Shown here piece by piece: positions 35,014 through 43,724 of a stretch of 64,000 nucleotides of DNA. This DNA comes from an uncultured Lachnospiraceae bacterium (GTDB taxonomy: Bacteria; Bacillota; Clostridia; Lachnospirales; Lachnospiraceae). The position numbers were made by a program, and so were the translations under genes. Location: assembly GCA_934317845.1 (NCBI GenBank), contig CAKRES010000012.1:30514-94513 (forward strand). The letters are read 5' to 3'. Within the stretch, counting starts at the first letter, position 1; each line of letters begins with the position of its first letter. The notes below the pieces were generated by a model that was not told the DNA's origin, did no database searches, and worked only from the letters and a program-made list of their open reading frames with translations.

Positions 35014-37977
35014 ATGAAACATATCAAATACGAAAAAAAGCGGGCATTGTCCTTACTACTGGTACTGGTCATGCTGGCATTTACCTGCAACACTCCTGTG
35101 TATGCAGCAACCACGCAGAATTCTGTGAAATCATATACAGAAGATGAGCTGCGTCAGATCAAAAGCATTGAACAAGAAATTGTAAACGCTCTGGAAAAAG
35201 AACAGACCAAAGTAAAACTAACCGGATACACCATTTCCACTGAACGACTGGCAGAAGGAAAAGCTCTTGAATATTTTTCTGACAGACATCCGCAGTATAT
35301 GGGAATCGGTTTGCTTTATACCTTTCAAAGTGCTCTGGACAGAACAATTACCGGAGTAGATATCACATGGGGAAAGGACACGAAAAAGAAACGCGATGCG
35401 ATCAAAGCTGCAACCGACGAGCTGGTTGCAAGCATCAACAGCAGCAAAAAGAAGCTTACCGACTACGAAAAAGCCTATATCGTCTACGAGTGGCTTGTCA
35501 GAAATTGTACCTATGATCCAAAATGTGATAGTTCACTCACAATAGAAGAAAACAAGAAAATCCTTGATCCGGATGACTACAACGCCTACGGCGCACTTGT
35601 GAAAAAAATTGCCGTCTGCAGCGGTTATACCGACGCCTACCGCTATATTGTAGAATGTCGTCTCGGCATTCCTTGTGATACCGTGATCAATGACACACAT
35701 GCATGGAACATGGTAAAGATTGGAGATCACTATTACCACGTAGATGCTACCTGGGGAGATACTACAACATATTCTTCTTCTTTTGTCTCTTCTGATAACA
35801 GCACCGGCAATTCACACATGAAATTTTTTCTGATGTCAGATAAACAGGTCGCACAGCTTGGTGCTCACAGGTTCTGGGTAAGCTGTGAGCTTGAGCCTCA
35901 TACAGCAGATACCACTATTTCCGAAAGAAACCCGGTATGGGAAAGTTTCCGCAGAATGCAAAGTCCGTTTGTCTATTTTGACGGCTGCTTTTACTTTGCT
36001 AATTATTGCACACTGTACCGTGTCGATGATCTGCTGAACTATACTGCCGGGGAAGCAGAAGTCGTACAGGAATTGGGTGAGAGTGCTGCAATAAATGTAG
36101 GAACAAAAGCAGGGCTTGTAAATATCATTGATTATCATCATTGCCTTTACTTCAACGGTTCCCATAAGATCTTCCGTTACAACCCGACAGAAGTAACAGA
36201 AGAACAGCGGGCGTTTACCAAAAGCGGCAGCAACAACCTGGCAAAGAATATTACTATGGATGTTGCACCAATGGATGCACTGATGGTATTACAGAAGGAA
36301 CGCAGCCAAAACGTTATCACTAATTTTCAAATTGCAGAAAAAGAAGGTTATAACGTAACTTTCAACATCTCTGGAGATACGAGCTATGAAGCACAGTATC
36401 CTGGTCAGTCATTAAGTGCCAGACTCTCTGCCGATTCCATTACCATTACCGGAGCACCTACCGTAGGAACTACTGTCAATGCAGGGTGTAACTTACTGGC
36501 TCCATATCCATTTAAAACGGTAACCCCTTACTACCACTGGTACCGTGGTGATGAACTGATAAGCATGAACGATACGGGAGACTATACCATCACCGGTGAC
36601 GACATTGGTAAAACCCTCAGCGTAACTGTCGTATGCGATAACCTCTTCGGATCAGTAACAAAAGAAGTCTTTGCTATTCCAAAGCAGAAGCCTGCAAAAC
36701 CGGCAGATGCAGATCTTCCAAAATTATCCGGTAGCAAGGACGCTGCGCTGAAAACGATCGAACTTCCAGAGGGCTACACATGGAAGGAGCCGGACACCAT
36801 TCTTGATAAAGTGGGCAAAAAAACCTATCCTGCTCTTTACTGTCCGGACAGCGAAAAGTATGATCCTTTAGAGCTTAACTTAACGGTTACCGTGACCAAA
36901 TGTACACACACCTGGAATTCCGGAAAGGTCACAAAGAAAGCAACCTGTCTGGAAGAGGGGGTCAAAACCTACACCTGCAGCAAATGTAAAGCAACTAAAA
37001 CAGAAGCCATTGCAAAAACAGATCACAAGTGGGGTTCCGGCAAAGTAACAACGGCTGCGACCTGTGGAAAAGATGGTGTAAAAACCTTTACCTGCAGCAT
37101 TTGTAAGGAAACCAAGACACAGGTGATCCCAAAGACGAACAAACACACTTACAACACGACCGGTACTGTTACCAAGGCACCAACTGCAACTGACAAAGGT
37201 ATTTTCACACTGACCTGCAAGAATTGTACACAGACAAAAACAGAGAGTCTTTCTTTAGGAAGCATTTACAATTTAAAAACAACCGCTCTTTTACCAAAAG
37301 GAAGACTGACGGTTTACAATGAAGCAACAGACAAGAGCAGCTCCATTTCCTTCATTGAAAACGGAGATACCGTATATATCGTTGACAACCGTTGTACGGA
37401 TCAGTACACCGCTATCATCCAAAAGAACATGATCGGTTATGTTTACAAAACAAATGTGAAAAAGGGTGCTGCTACTACCACGCAGAAAACTCAAAAAACA
37501 ACACAGGCTCCAAAAAAACAAAGCAAAAAAGACAATGGTACCTCTCTTAAAAAGGGCACTACCAAAACAGTAAGCGGCATCACCTATAAAGTGACCGCTA
37601 CAGGAAGCACAAAGACGGTAGAAGTAACGAAAGTATCTTCTGCTATGACTTCCGTTACGATCCCGGCTACTGTAAAGGTCAACAACGTAACCTGCACGGT
37701 AACTTCGATCGCAGCCAAAGCATATAAGGGCAACAAAAACCTGAAAAAGATCGTCATTGGCAAGAATGTAAGCAAGATTGGAAAAGAAGCATTCTTAAAC
37801 TGCAAGAACTTAAAAACGATCACGATCAAATCAACCAAGCTGACTTCGGTTGGTGCAAAAGCCATCAAAGGAATTCACAAAAAGGCAAAAATCACCTGCC
37901 CGGCAAAGAAAAAGGCAGCTTATAAGAAATTATTTAAAGCAAAAACAGGATTTAAAAAATCCATGACGATCAAATAA
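35014..37977 (+). CDS. Secreted transglutaminase-like surface protein with CxxC repeats and LRR_5-type C-terminus
   Basis: 987 residues. A signal peptide (ending near VYAATT) precedes a transglutaminase-like domain (about 130-255) with an intact triad: Cys in KKIAVCSGYTDAYRY, His in INDTHAWNMVKI and Asp in YYHVDATWGDT. The middle contains an Ig-like region and three CxxC repeats (CSKCKA, CSICKE, CKNC) of the HxWNSGKVTxxATC type, also seen in the 413-residue cohesin protein. A SH3-like segment and the LRR_5-like basic C-terminal module (AYKGNKNLKKIVIG, AFLNCKNLKTITI) follow. It is encoded divergently from the LytTR pair, sharing its 221-bp intergenic region. GGAAGCG precedes the ATG. Confidence 0.85.
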   Translation: MKHIKYEKKRALSLLLVLVMLAFTCNTPVYAATTQNSVKSYTEDELRQIKSIEQEIVNALEKEQTKVKLTGYTISTERLAEGKALEYFSDRHPQYMGIGLLYTFQSALDRTITGVDITWGKDTKKKRDAIKAATDELVASINSSKKKLTDYEKAYIVYEWLVRNCTYDPKCDSSLTIEENKKILDPDDYNAYGALVKKIAVCSGYTDAYRYIVECRLGIPCDTVINDTHAWNMVKIGDHYYHVDATWGDTTTYSSSFVSSDNSTGNSHMKFFLMSDKQVAQLGAHRFWVSCELEPHTADTTISERNPVWESFRRMQSPFVYFDGCFYFANYCTLYRVDDLLNYTAGEAEVVQELGESAAINVGTKAGLVNIIDYHHCLYFNGSHKIFRYNPTEVTEEQRAFTKSGSNNLAKNITMDVAPMDALMVLQKERSQNVITNFQIAEKEGYNVTFNISGDTSYEAQYPGQSLSARLSADSITITGAPTVGTTVNAGCNLLAPYPFKTVTPYYHWYRGDELISMNDTGDYTITGDDIGKTLSVTVVCDNLFGSVTKEVFAIPKQKPAKPADADLPKLSGSKDAALKTIELPEGYTWKEPDTILDKVGKKTYPALYCPDSEKYDPLELNLTVTVTKCTHTWNSGKVTKKATCLEEGVKTYTCSKCKATKTEAIAKTDHKWGSGKVTTAATCGKDGVKTFTCSICKETKTQVIPKTNKHTYNTTGTVTKAPTATDKGIFTLTCKNCTQTKTESLSLGSIYNLKTTALLPKGRLTVYNEATDKSSSISFIENGDTVYIVDNRCTDQYTAIIQKNMIGYVYKTNVKKGAATTTQKTQKTTQAPKKQSKKDNGTSLKKGTTKTVSGITYKVTATGSTKTVEVTKVSSAMTSVTIPATVKVNNVTCTVTSIAAKAYKGNKNLKKIVIGKNVSKIGKEAFLNCKNLKTITIKSTKLTSVGAKAIKGIHKKAKITCPAKKKAAYKKLFKAKTGFKKSMTIK

Positions 37978-37989
37978 ATCGTCCTGCTA

Positions 37990-38031
37990 AAAAGACCATA
38001 CGCGAAGATAGTGATTCGCGTATGGTCTTTT
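37990..38031 (+). terminator. Bidirectional terminator between converging genes
   Basis: An 18-bp stem (AAAAGACCATACGCGAA / TTCGCGTATGGTCTTTT core) followed by CTTTTTT on the plus strand. It serves the surface-protein gene and probably the converging GNAT gene. Confidence 0.9.
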
Positions 38032-38039
38032 CTTTTTTA

Positions 38040-38609
38040 TCATGCTTTTGCCAGCTTACCTTCATTTGGAAATGCCACTTTTTCCGCCGGAACATCGTGC
38101 GTTCCGATCAGTTTCTCCATCCAGATCATATCGTACCAGCGGTCAAATTTGTATCCGGACTGGTGAAAGGTTCCCACCAGCTCAAATCCCATTTTCTTAT
38201 GAAAATAGTAGCTGTCGTTGGTCAGGTGTTCATCCTCCTGCTCCGTACTGGCGATGCAGGCATTCATATTTTTTATTCCCATCTCACAAAGGGCACGTTC
38301 CAATGCAGTATAAAGCTGCCCCCCTACCCCTTTTCGTCTCGCATCCTGCTTCACATAGATTGTCGTTTCCACAGACCAGTCATAGGCTGCTCTGTCTTTA
38401 AACGTTCCGGCATAGGCATACCCTAAGATCCCGCCATTTTCCACTGCCTTAATATAAGGGTAACGCGCGGAAATGGTTTTGATCCGTTCCGTAAATTCCT
38501 CCACCGACGGCACCGTGTACTCAAATGAGATCGCTGTATCCTTCACGTATACACTGTATATCGCAAGCAGCTCCTTTGCATCAGCTGCCGTTACATTGCA
38601 AATGTCCAT
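38040..38609 (-). CDS. GNAT N-acetyltransferase (phosphinothricin acetyltransferase-like)
   Basis: 189 residues. The acetyl-CoA loop V-K-Q-D-A-R-R-K-G-V-G-G (Q/R-x-x-G-x-G/A type) is visible near 95-106. The sequence ISFEYTVPSVEEF, GYAYAGTFKDRAAYDWSVETTIYV and YYFHKKMGFELVGTFHQSGYKFDRWYDM in part matches the Pat/MddA branch. These enzymes acetylate small amines such as phosphinothricin or methionine sulfoximine. It is a single gene bounded by a terminator at its 3' end. Confidence 0.88.
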   Translation of the reverse strand: MDICNVTAADAKELLAIYSVYVKDTAISFEYTVPSVEEFTERIKTISARYPYIKAVENGGILGYAYAGTFKDRAAYDWSVETTIYVKQDARRKGVGGQLYTALERALCEMGIKNMNACIASTEQEDEHLTNDSYYFHKKMGFELVGTFHQSGYKFDRWYDMIWMEKLIGTHDVPAEKVAFPNEGKLAKA

Positions 38610-38690
38610 AGCTTCCTCCTCTTTCCCACATTTCTCTGCTTGTATTATAAACGTTCCTTAGGAAAAACGATCATTTTCTACAATATCGAC

Positions 38691-39479
38691 TTACCTTCTG
38701 CGCTCCAGCTTTGCCGCATAAAGCATATAACTTAACGTGTTGGTAAAACAGATCAGGCTAACGGCTGCCACCGCCCATATATCTGTTTTAAACAAAAAGG
38801 AAATGATAAATGAAATGACCATCAATACCATGCAAGTAACATTTGTTGTAAGAAATGCGTGATACCCTGCCTGATACACCATCTGCTTTTGTGCCTCGTC
38901 ACAGGAATTCATCCATACCTTGCGGAAACCGGTATCGAAAATATCTCCCTGTTTTTCCGGATTCAGCTCCTTTTCTATCTTAACAACTGCCTGCATCACC
39001 GTCATCTCTACCACCATAGCAGCAAAATAGGCGATAAGGAAAACCGGAACGTAGCGCGTACCAATGGTCTGTTCAAACTCCTCTGTCATACTTTGCAGCA
39101 TCACGCACAGAAACAGTCCGGTGTGGAAAAGAGAGCCTGCATTGGCAAAGATCAGCGGCGTATTGAGTTTATCTTCCAATCGATCCAGAAGCTCCTCATT
39201 TTCCTCCTCTTTTTTATACCTCTTGTACATGCTGCGACAACCGGCATAGGTGATGAGAGAAAGCAGGATTCCCAGCAGACATGACACTACAAGCACAACC
39301 GGAACACCGTATAACAGTGCCTCTGCGCCCCACGCAGTGATCCACATCGTAATCCCGTGATTTTCCGCAAAAAATCCAAATCTTCCAAAAAGAATACCGG
39401 CAAAAAGGCTGCCTGCCAGGATCAGCACAAAAGTGATCATGATCCGCTTTTTTGATTTCATTTTTTTATTATTGTTCAT
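38691..39479 (-). CDS. DUF3169-like membrane protein
   Basis: 262 residues from ATG 39479, overlapping the XRE gene by 11 bp. About six membrane spans are visible: ITFVLILAGSLFAGILFG, YGVPVVLVVSCLLGILLSL, LFHTGLFLCVMLQSM, YVPVFLIAYFAAMVVEM, MVLMVISFIISFLF and WAVAAVSLICFTNTLSYML. A short acidic loop (KKEEENEELLDRLEDKL) lies between spans 2 and 3. This matches the DUF3169 family, which is usually found beside a small XRE regulator as here. Function is unknown. Confidence 0.75.
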   Translation of the reverse strand: MNNNKKMKSKKRIMITFVLILAGSLFAGILFGRFGFFAENHGITMWITAWGAEALLYGVPVVLVVSCLLGILLSLITYAGCRSMYKRYKKEEENEELLDRLEDKLNTPLIFANAGSLFHTGLFLCVMLQSMTEEFEQTIGTRYVPVFLIAYFAAMVVEMTVMQAVVKIEKELNPEKQGDIFDTGFRKVWMNSCDEAQKQMVYQAGYHAFLTTNVTCMVLMVISFIISFLFKTDIWAVAAVSLICFTNTLSYMLYAAKLERRR

Positions 39480-39690
39480 CTGTCTCATCCTCCACATACT
39501 CAAATATCTCTTCCACACTTGTTCCGCACACTTTGGCAAGCTTTAGTGCAAGCGTTACCGACGGGGAATAGTCTCCCCGCTCGATCTGGCTGATCGTCTG
39601 TCTGGACGTCTGCACGAGCGCCCCCATCTGCTGCTGATTGACACCAAGCTTTGCCCGGAACTCCTTCAAATGATTGTATAACGGCATCAC
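39469..39690 (-). CDS. XRE/Cro-CI family transcriptional regulator
   Basis: 73 residues, a single helix-turn-helix: LGVNQQQMGALVQTSRQTIS followed by IERGDYSPSVTLALKLAKV and an acidic tail. It is a YozG/SinR-like minimal repressor. Three palindromic operators lie in its promoter (separate entry), and it is translationally coupled to the membrane protein gene, which suggests it represses this pair. Confidence 0.93.
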   Translation of the reverse strand: MMPLYNHLKEFRAKLGVNQQQMGALVQTSRQTISQIERGDYSPSVTLALKLAKVCGTSVEEIFEYVEDETDEQ

Positions 39691-39723
39691 ACATCCTCCT
39701 TCTTATCATGCCTATTTCTTATA

Positions 39724-39800
39724 TTGACAACTTTCCTTGTCATTGTTATACCATATGACAAGTTTCCTTGTCAACCTTTTTTGACAACTTTTCTTGTCAA
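39724..39800 (-). promoter_or_regulatory. Promoter with three tandem TGACAA-N6-TTGTCA operators
   Basis: Three 20-bp palindromes lie at 39724-39743, 39755-39774 and 39781-39800. Minus strand -35 TTGACA (inside the second copy), 18-bp spacer and TATAAC form the promoter of the XRE gene. The second copy covers the -35 and the first lies just downstream of the -10. Confidence 0.8.
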
Positions 39801-39832
39801 CCACTATGAGAGGGATCGATAAAAGCAATAAA

Positions 39833-39870
39833 AAAGAGGCATTACACAACTTTCAGTGCAACACCTCTTT
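39833..39870 (-). terminator. Terminator after the 73-residue membrane protein
   Basis: Stem AAAGAGG/CCTCTTT extended by an inner GTG/CAC helix, with TTTTTT on the minus strand. Confidence 0.75.
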
Positions 39871-39873
39871 CCA

Positions 39874-40095
39874 TCACGCTCCTCTTAATTTTGGAATCAA
39901 AAAGGAAAGCAACAATGCGATCAGCAGGATCGGGATCACCGCATGCAGTAGCCCGATGATCAGCATTGCCAGTAAGATCACAGGAAGCAGGATCACAAAC
40001 GTCAATATTTTTGCCAGTCCCCATGCTGCCTTCAATGAGAATAAGACCATTTTCACAGCCAATATAATGATTCCGATCACAAGTAATGTTATCAT
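39874..40095 (-). CDS. Small hydrophobic membrane protein
   Basis: 73 residues, nearly all hydrophobic: two or three membrane spans (ITLLVIGIIILAVKMVLFSL; LTFVILLPVILLAMLIIGLL; VIPILLIALLLSFLIP) and a short basic end. I do not recognise a family. It follows the MATE gene by 52 bp on the same strand, has AGAGGAG upstream of its start and ends at a terminator, so it is a plausible real gene. Confidence 0.7.
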   Translation of the reverse strand: MITLLVIGIIILAVKMVLFSLKAAWGLAKILTFVILLPVILLAMLIIGLLHAVIPILLIALLLSFLIPKLRGA

Positions 40096-40147
40096 GACAA
40101 TCTCCTCTTTTCTACGTTAATTGTTTCTAAAAGCTCTGCGCCCTCTG

Positions 40148-41494
40148 TCAATCCTTCTTCAAAGTCAACTGCTTTTCCTTTTTTAAAAACTGCCGGTAAA
40201 ACAAAAATCCCACTCCGGTGGTGATCGCCTCCGTAAGTGGAAACGTCAGCCAGAAAAACCGCAGACCAAACCGGGAAAACAAATAGCCCAGCGGCACAAA
40301 CAGCACCACGGTACGAAGAACCGTGAGCAGCGAGCTTTTCACCGGATATCCGGTTGCCTGAAAGAACACTGGAAAGATCAGGGAAGTCACCATGCCAAGA
40401 AAGCTCACACCGACAAACCGGAAGCCCCACGTTCCGATCGCGATCACTTTGGCATCAGAAGAAAATACTCGCAGCATCTCCTCCGGAAGCAGCAAAAAGC
40501 AGAGTGTTCCCAGTGCCATCAAAATTATTCCTCCGGCGAGTGCAACCCGAAGCGTGCTCCGGCACCGCGCAATCTCTTTTCTCGCGTAATTGTAGCTTAA
40601 GATTGGCACAATACAGGTCTGCAGTGCCCCGAGCGGAATAAAGAAAAACGTCTGCCATTTATAATATAATCCGAGTGCCGTCACTGCCTGATCGCAAAAT
40701 CCTGCCAGGATCAGGTTCAGTCCCAGTATGTAAAAGGTATATGCAGACTGCATTAAAATGTTGGGAAGTCCGAGTCCGAATATGTATCTGCAATAATTGG
40801 CGTACTGGTATCGTTTTGGCGAACGCACATAGCCGCCTTTCCAAACGATCATCGCTGCCACGATCTGCCCGGCTACCGTTGCGATCGCAGCACCCTTAAT
40901 CCCAAGTGCAGCAACTGATCCCCAGCCGAAGATCAGAACCGGATCAAGGGCGATATTGACCAGTGCACCCACGATCTGCGCCACCATCGGAAGCTTCATA
41001 TCTCCCTCTGCCTGATGCACTTTCGTCCAGATACTTTCCAGAAAAAGCCCGATACTAAACACGCAGACCAGTCTACCGTACTGCACAACCTGACCGGCAA
41101 CAACCGGCGAATCCGTAGAGATCGACGCATACCACGGCAAGATCAGCCATGCGATCAGTGCAAATAATGCCCACAAAAACAGAGCAAGCGGGGTTCCAAC
41201 CCCCGCAATGTCCCGCGCCCGTTTGTGTCGTTTCAGTCCGTTAAAATGCGCAATTCCGGTATTGATGCCCACACCGGTGCCTACCGCCAGCGCGATCATC
41301 AAAAGCTGCATCGGATAAATGATGGAAAGTGCCGTCAGACCATTTTCATCATATCTTCCTATAAAAAAGCTGTCTACGATATTGTAAAGAGCCTGGATCA
41401 ACTGCGCCAGCATTACCGGAGGCGCAAGCGTAAGCAGAATTCGGCTCACTGGTTCTGTTCCAAAATCAATTTCCCGCTGTTTCATGCCTGTCAT
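40148..41494 (-). CDS. MATE family efflux transporter
   Basis: 448 residues, about twelve membrane spans. The N-terminal MATE signature is FGTEPVSRILLTLAPPVMLAQLIQ in part, then YNIVDSFFIGRY. The second half repeats the fold (LGLPNILMQSAYTFYILGLN). It exports organic cations or drugs in exchange for Na+ or H+. An ATG three codons later (41485) has better spacing to GGTGG and is an alternative start. Confidence 0.92.
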   Translation of the reverse strand: MTGMKQREIDFGTEPVSRILLTLAPPVMLAQLIQALYNIVDSFFIGRYDENGLTALSIIYPMQLLMIALAVGTGVGINTGIAHFNGLKRHKRARDIAGVGTPLALFLWALFALIAWLILPWYASISTDSPVVAGQVVQYGRLVCVFSIGLFLESIWTKVHQAEGDMKLPMVAQIVGALVNIALDPVLIFGWGSVAALGIKGAAIATVAGQIVAAMIVWKGGYVRSPKRYQYANYCRYIFGLGLPNILMQSAYTFYILGLNLILAGFCDQAVTALGLYYKWQTFFFIPLGALQTCIVPILSYNYARKEIARCRSTLRVALAGGIILMALGTLCFLLLPEEMLRVFSSDAKVIAIGTWGFRFVGVSFLGMVTSLIFPVFFQATGYPVKSSLLTVLRTVVLFVPLGYLFSRFGLRFFWLTFPLTEAITTGVGFLFYRQFLKKEKQLTLKKD

Positions 41495-41520
41495 CCACCA
41501 TTTTCCTACTGTAATACGAT

Positions 41521-42063
41521 CTAGTAATTCTCAGCATGTACCTCGAAATAGCTTTGTGGATGATTGCATACCGGACATACCTCCGGTGCTTTTGTACCGA
41601 CAACAATGTGACCACAGTTGCGACACTCCCATACCTTTACTTCTGATTTCTCAAATACCTGTGCGGTTTCGATATTGTGAAGCAGCGCACGGTACCGCTC
41701 CTCATGGTGCTTTTCAATCTCGCCGACTGCTCTGAATTTGGCAGCAAGCTCAGGGAAACCTTCTTCCTCTGCGGTCTTTGCAAATCCCTCGTACATATCG
41801 GTCCACTCATAATTCTCTCCCTCAGCTGCGGAAGCCAGATTTGCTTTCGTATCGCCAATGCCGGAAAGCTCCTTGAACCACATTTTCGCATGCTCTTTTT
41901 CATTGTCAGCTGTCTTTAAAAACAGTGCTGCCATCTGCTCGTAGCCCTCTTTTTTCGCAACTGATGCAAAGTATGTGTACTTATTTCTCGCCTGCGATTC
42001 TCCGGAAAATGCCTCCCGTAAATTCTTCTCTGTCTGTGTACCTGCGTATTTGTTTTCAGCCAT
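41521..42063 (-). CDS. rbr: Rubrerythrin
   Basis: 180 residues from ATG 42063, chosen for GGAGG at 8-nt spacing; the longer frame runs into the leader. The N-terminal diiron ferritin-like domain has EAFSGESQARNKYTYF, DNEKEHA and EIEKHHEERY. The C-terminal rubredoxin-like domain has CRNCGHIV and CPVCNHPQSYF. It reduces hydrogen peroxide in anaerobes using rubredoxin electrons. Its upstream region has TTGTAT, a 16-bp spacer and TATAAT, and a leader hairpin (TAAATGGC/GCCATTTA). Confidence 0.97.
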   Translation of the reverse strand: MAENKYAGTQTEKNLREAFSGESQARNKYTYFASVAKKEGYEQMAALFLKTADNEKEHAKMWFKELSGIGDTKANLASAAEGENYEWTDMYEGFAKTAEEEGFPELAAKFRAVGEIEKHHEERYRALLHNIETAQVFEKSEVKVWECRNCGHIVVGTKAPEVCPVCNHPQSYFEVHAENY

Positions 42064-42242
42064 GTTCATTTCCTCCATTCTTCTCGTGCTTAAATGGCGG
42101 GTAAAACTGTCTAAGCCATTTAAAACTCCATATACTATACTGCTCATTATACCCGTTTTGGGGGAGAATACAACAAAAAATGTGCCTATATCATCCAGAT
42201 CGGGACGACGTAATTGTCACAGGAAAACCATTCTCCCCCCAT

Positions 42243-42285
42243 TTTTTCGGCTAATTCATACTCTCATTCCAAATCAGCCGAAAAA
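42243..42285. repeat. Hairpin TTTTTCGGCT/AGCCGAAAAA in intergenic region
   Basis: A perfect 10-bp inverted repeat with a 23-nt loop, in the 573-bp gap between the divergent rubrerythrin and CobW genes. It is bounded by similar ATTCTCsCCCAT sequences on both sides. No gene is seen here. Confidence 0.5.
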
Positions 42286-42402
42286 CTATTCTCGCCCATA
42301 TCACTTTCTTATGAAAATGTTCTTTCCTGCTTTTCATTTCCAGCCTTGAAAAACCAAATTCCCCTATGTAAAATAAATCCAGACAATCCTATAACAGAAA
42401 CA

Positions 42403-42594
42403 GGCACTTGCGCACCGCACTCGCAAAATACAGTTGCACAGCTTTCGTCCTGCCATACGCAGGTGCATTCAGAGCCGCCGGTACTTGGATGCCGTATTTT
42501 GGCATCCTATGTACCGCTGCGAGCGATGAGCAGCGCAAGCGTACCTGCATTGACAGGACAAAAGCTATGCAACGATATGCATCCCGCAAGTGCC
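42403..42594. repeat. 192-bp long imperfect palindrome upstream of the CobW-like gene
   Basis: Outer arms GGCACTTGCG/CGCAAGTGCC (42403-42412, 42585-42594), second arms of 20 bp with two mismatches (42433-42452, 42554-42573), and a central GGATGCC/GGCATCC helix (42487-42507) with CGGTAC/GTACCG around it. Together they would fold into one long multi-helix hairpin. It ends 43 bp before the CobW start. It may be a MITE-like repeat or a structured RNA. Confidence 0.75.
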
Positions 42595-42636
42595 GTCACT
42601 CATACACTTATTCAGCATACAGAAAAGAGGTATTTT

Positions 42637-43581
42637 ATGATAGAAATTGATCTCATCACCGGCTTTTTAGGCTCCGGCAAAACAACATTCATCCGCAAAT
42701 ATGCCCGCTACCTGCTCGACAAGGGACTCACGATCGGCATCCTTGAAAATGACTTCGGTGCCGTCAATGTGGACGCCATGCTGCTACAGGATATTTTAGG
42801 GGAACACTGCACACTGGAAATGGTCGCAGGCGGCTGCGACGCCGACTGCCACCGCCGCCGTTTCAAAACCAAACTGATTGCCATGGGCATGTGCGGTTAT
42901 GACCGCATTTTGGTAGAGCCCTCCGGCATTTTCGATATGGATGAATTTTTTGACACGCTGCACGAATCACCCCTTGACCGCTGGTACAAGATCGGAAACG
43001 TGCTCACGATCATCGACGCTTCCCTGCCACAGGAGCTTTCCAAAGAATCCCGCTACCTGTTAGGCTCGCAGGCAGCACAGGCCGGCACAATCCTCTACAG
43101 CCACACACAGGAAGTAAGCGGAAAACAGCTTGCCTCCACCAAGACTTATGTAGCAGAATCCCTCGCCCTGCTCGACTGCATCAGACCACCCAGGCAGTTG
43201 GAGATCACCAAAGACTGGAAGACGCTTACCTCCACGGATTATGAAGCCATCCTGTCCTCCGGCTCTTATCCGGCAGACTATAAAAAACTGTGGTTTGACA
43301 GCCAGAAAACCTATGACAGCCTTTATTTTATGAACATGGATTTTACGGAAGAATTTTTACTTTCGTCCTGTAAAAAGATCTTGTCTGATCCCGCCTGCGG
43401 CAAGGTATTCCGCATCAAGGGATTTCAAAAGCTGCCGAATGGTTCGTGGCTCTCGATCAATGTCACCCACCAGAAAACAGAAATTGTCCCGATCAAAAAT
43501 GGACAGGCCATCCTGATCGTGATCGGCGAAGCTTTGCAGCAGAGTGCGATCGAACAGTATTGGGGAAAATCCCGTCCATAA
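42637..43581 (+). CDS. CobW/COG0523-like G3E GTPase
   Basis: 314 residues from ATG 42637, with AAAGAGG upstream; the longer frame only reads through the palindrome. Walker A is GFLGSGKTTF and the switch/Walker B region is RILVEPSGIFDMDEF. The usual metal-binding CxCC is replaced by GGCDADCHRR. The NKxD guanine motif is not evident (ILYSHTQEVS occupies its place). COG0523 proteins are metal chaperones for zinc, cobalt or nitrile hydratase. The altered motifs suggest a different branch or metal. Confidence 0.85.
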   Translation: MIEIDLITGFLGSGKTTFIRKYARYLLDKGLTIGILENDFGAVNVDAMLLQDILGEHCTLEMVAGGCDADCHRRRFKTKLIAMGMCGYDRILVEPSGIFDMDEFFDTLHESPLDRWYKIGNVLTIIDASLPQELSKESRYLLGSQAAQAGTILYSHTQEVSGKQLASTKTYVAESLALLDCIRPPRQLEITKDWKTLTSTDYEAILSSGSYPADYKKLWFDSQKTYDSLYFMNMDFTEEFLLSSCKKILSDPACGKVFRIKGFQKLPNGSWLSINVTHQKTEIVPIKNGQAILIVIGEALQQSAIEQYWGKSRP

Positions 43582-43648
43582 CGCAGCCCAGAACCCCCGC
43601 TTTCGTTTCGCAGGCACCACCGCATCCCATAAAAATAAAATTTTTCCC

Positions 43649-43677
43649 TTGTCTAATCGGGGTAATAATATTACAAT
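43649..43677 (+). promoter_or_regulatory. Promoter of the aspartokinase gene
   Basis: TTGTCT (43649-43654), 17-bp spacer, TACAAT (43672-43677), 47 bp before the start codon. There is no lysine riboswitch in the short leader. Confidence 0.65.
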
Positions 43678-43724
43678 AGATGTGATTTTAACATATTAAC
43701 ATGATATAACAGGAAGGTTTCATT

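Noticed and set aside
40092..40430. 112-codon minus-strand frame overlapping the MATE gene end
   Set aside because: It lies in another frame of the MATE gene; its Trp/Cys/Gly-rich sequence looks like a shadow.
42214..42636. N-terminal extension of the CobW frame
   Set aside because: It only translates the long palindrome; the ribosome site and GTPase start support ATG 42637.
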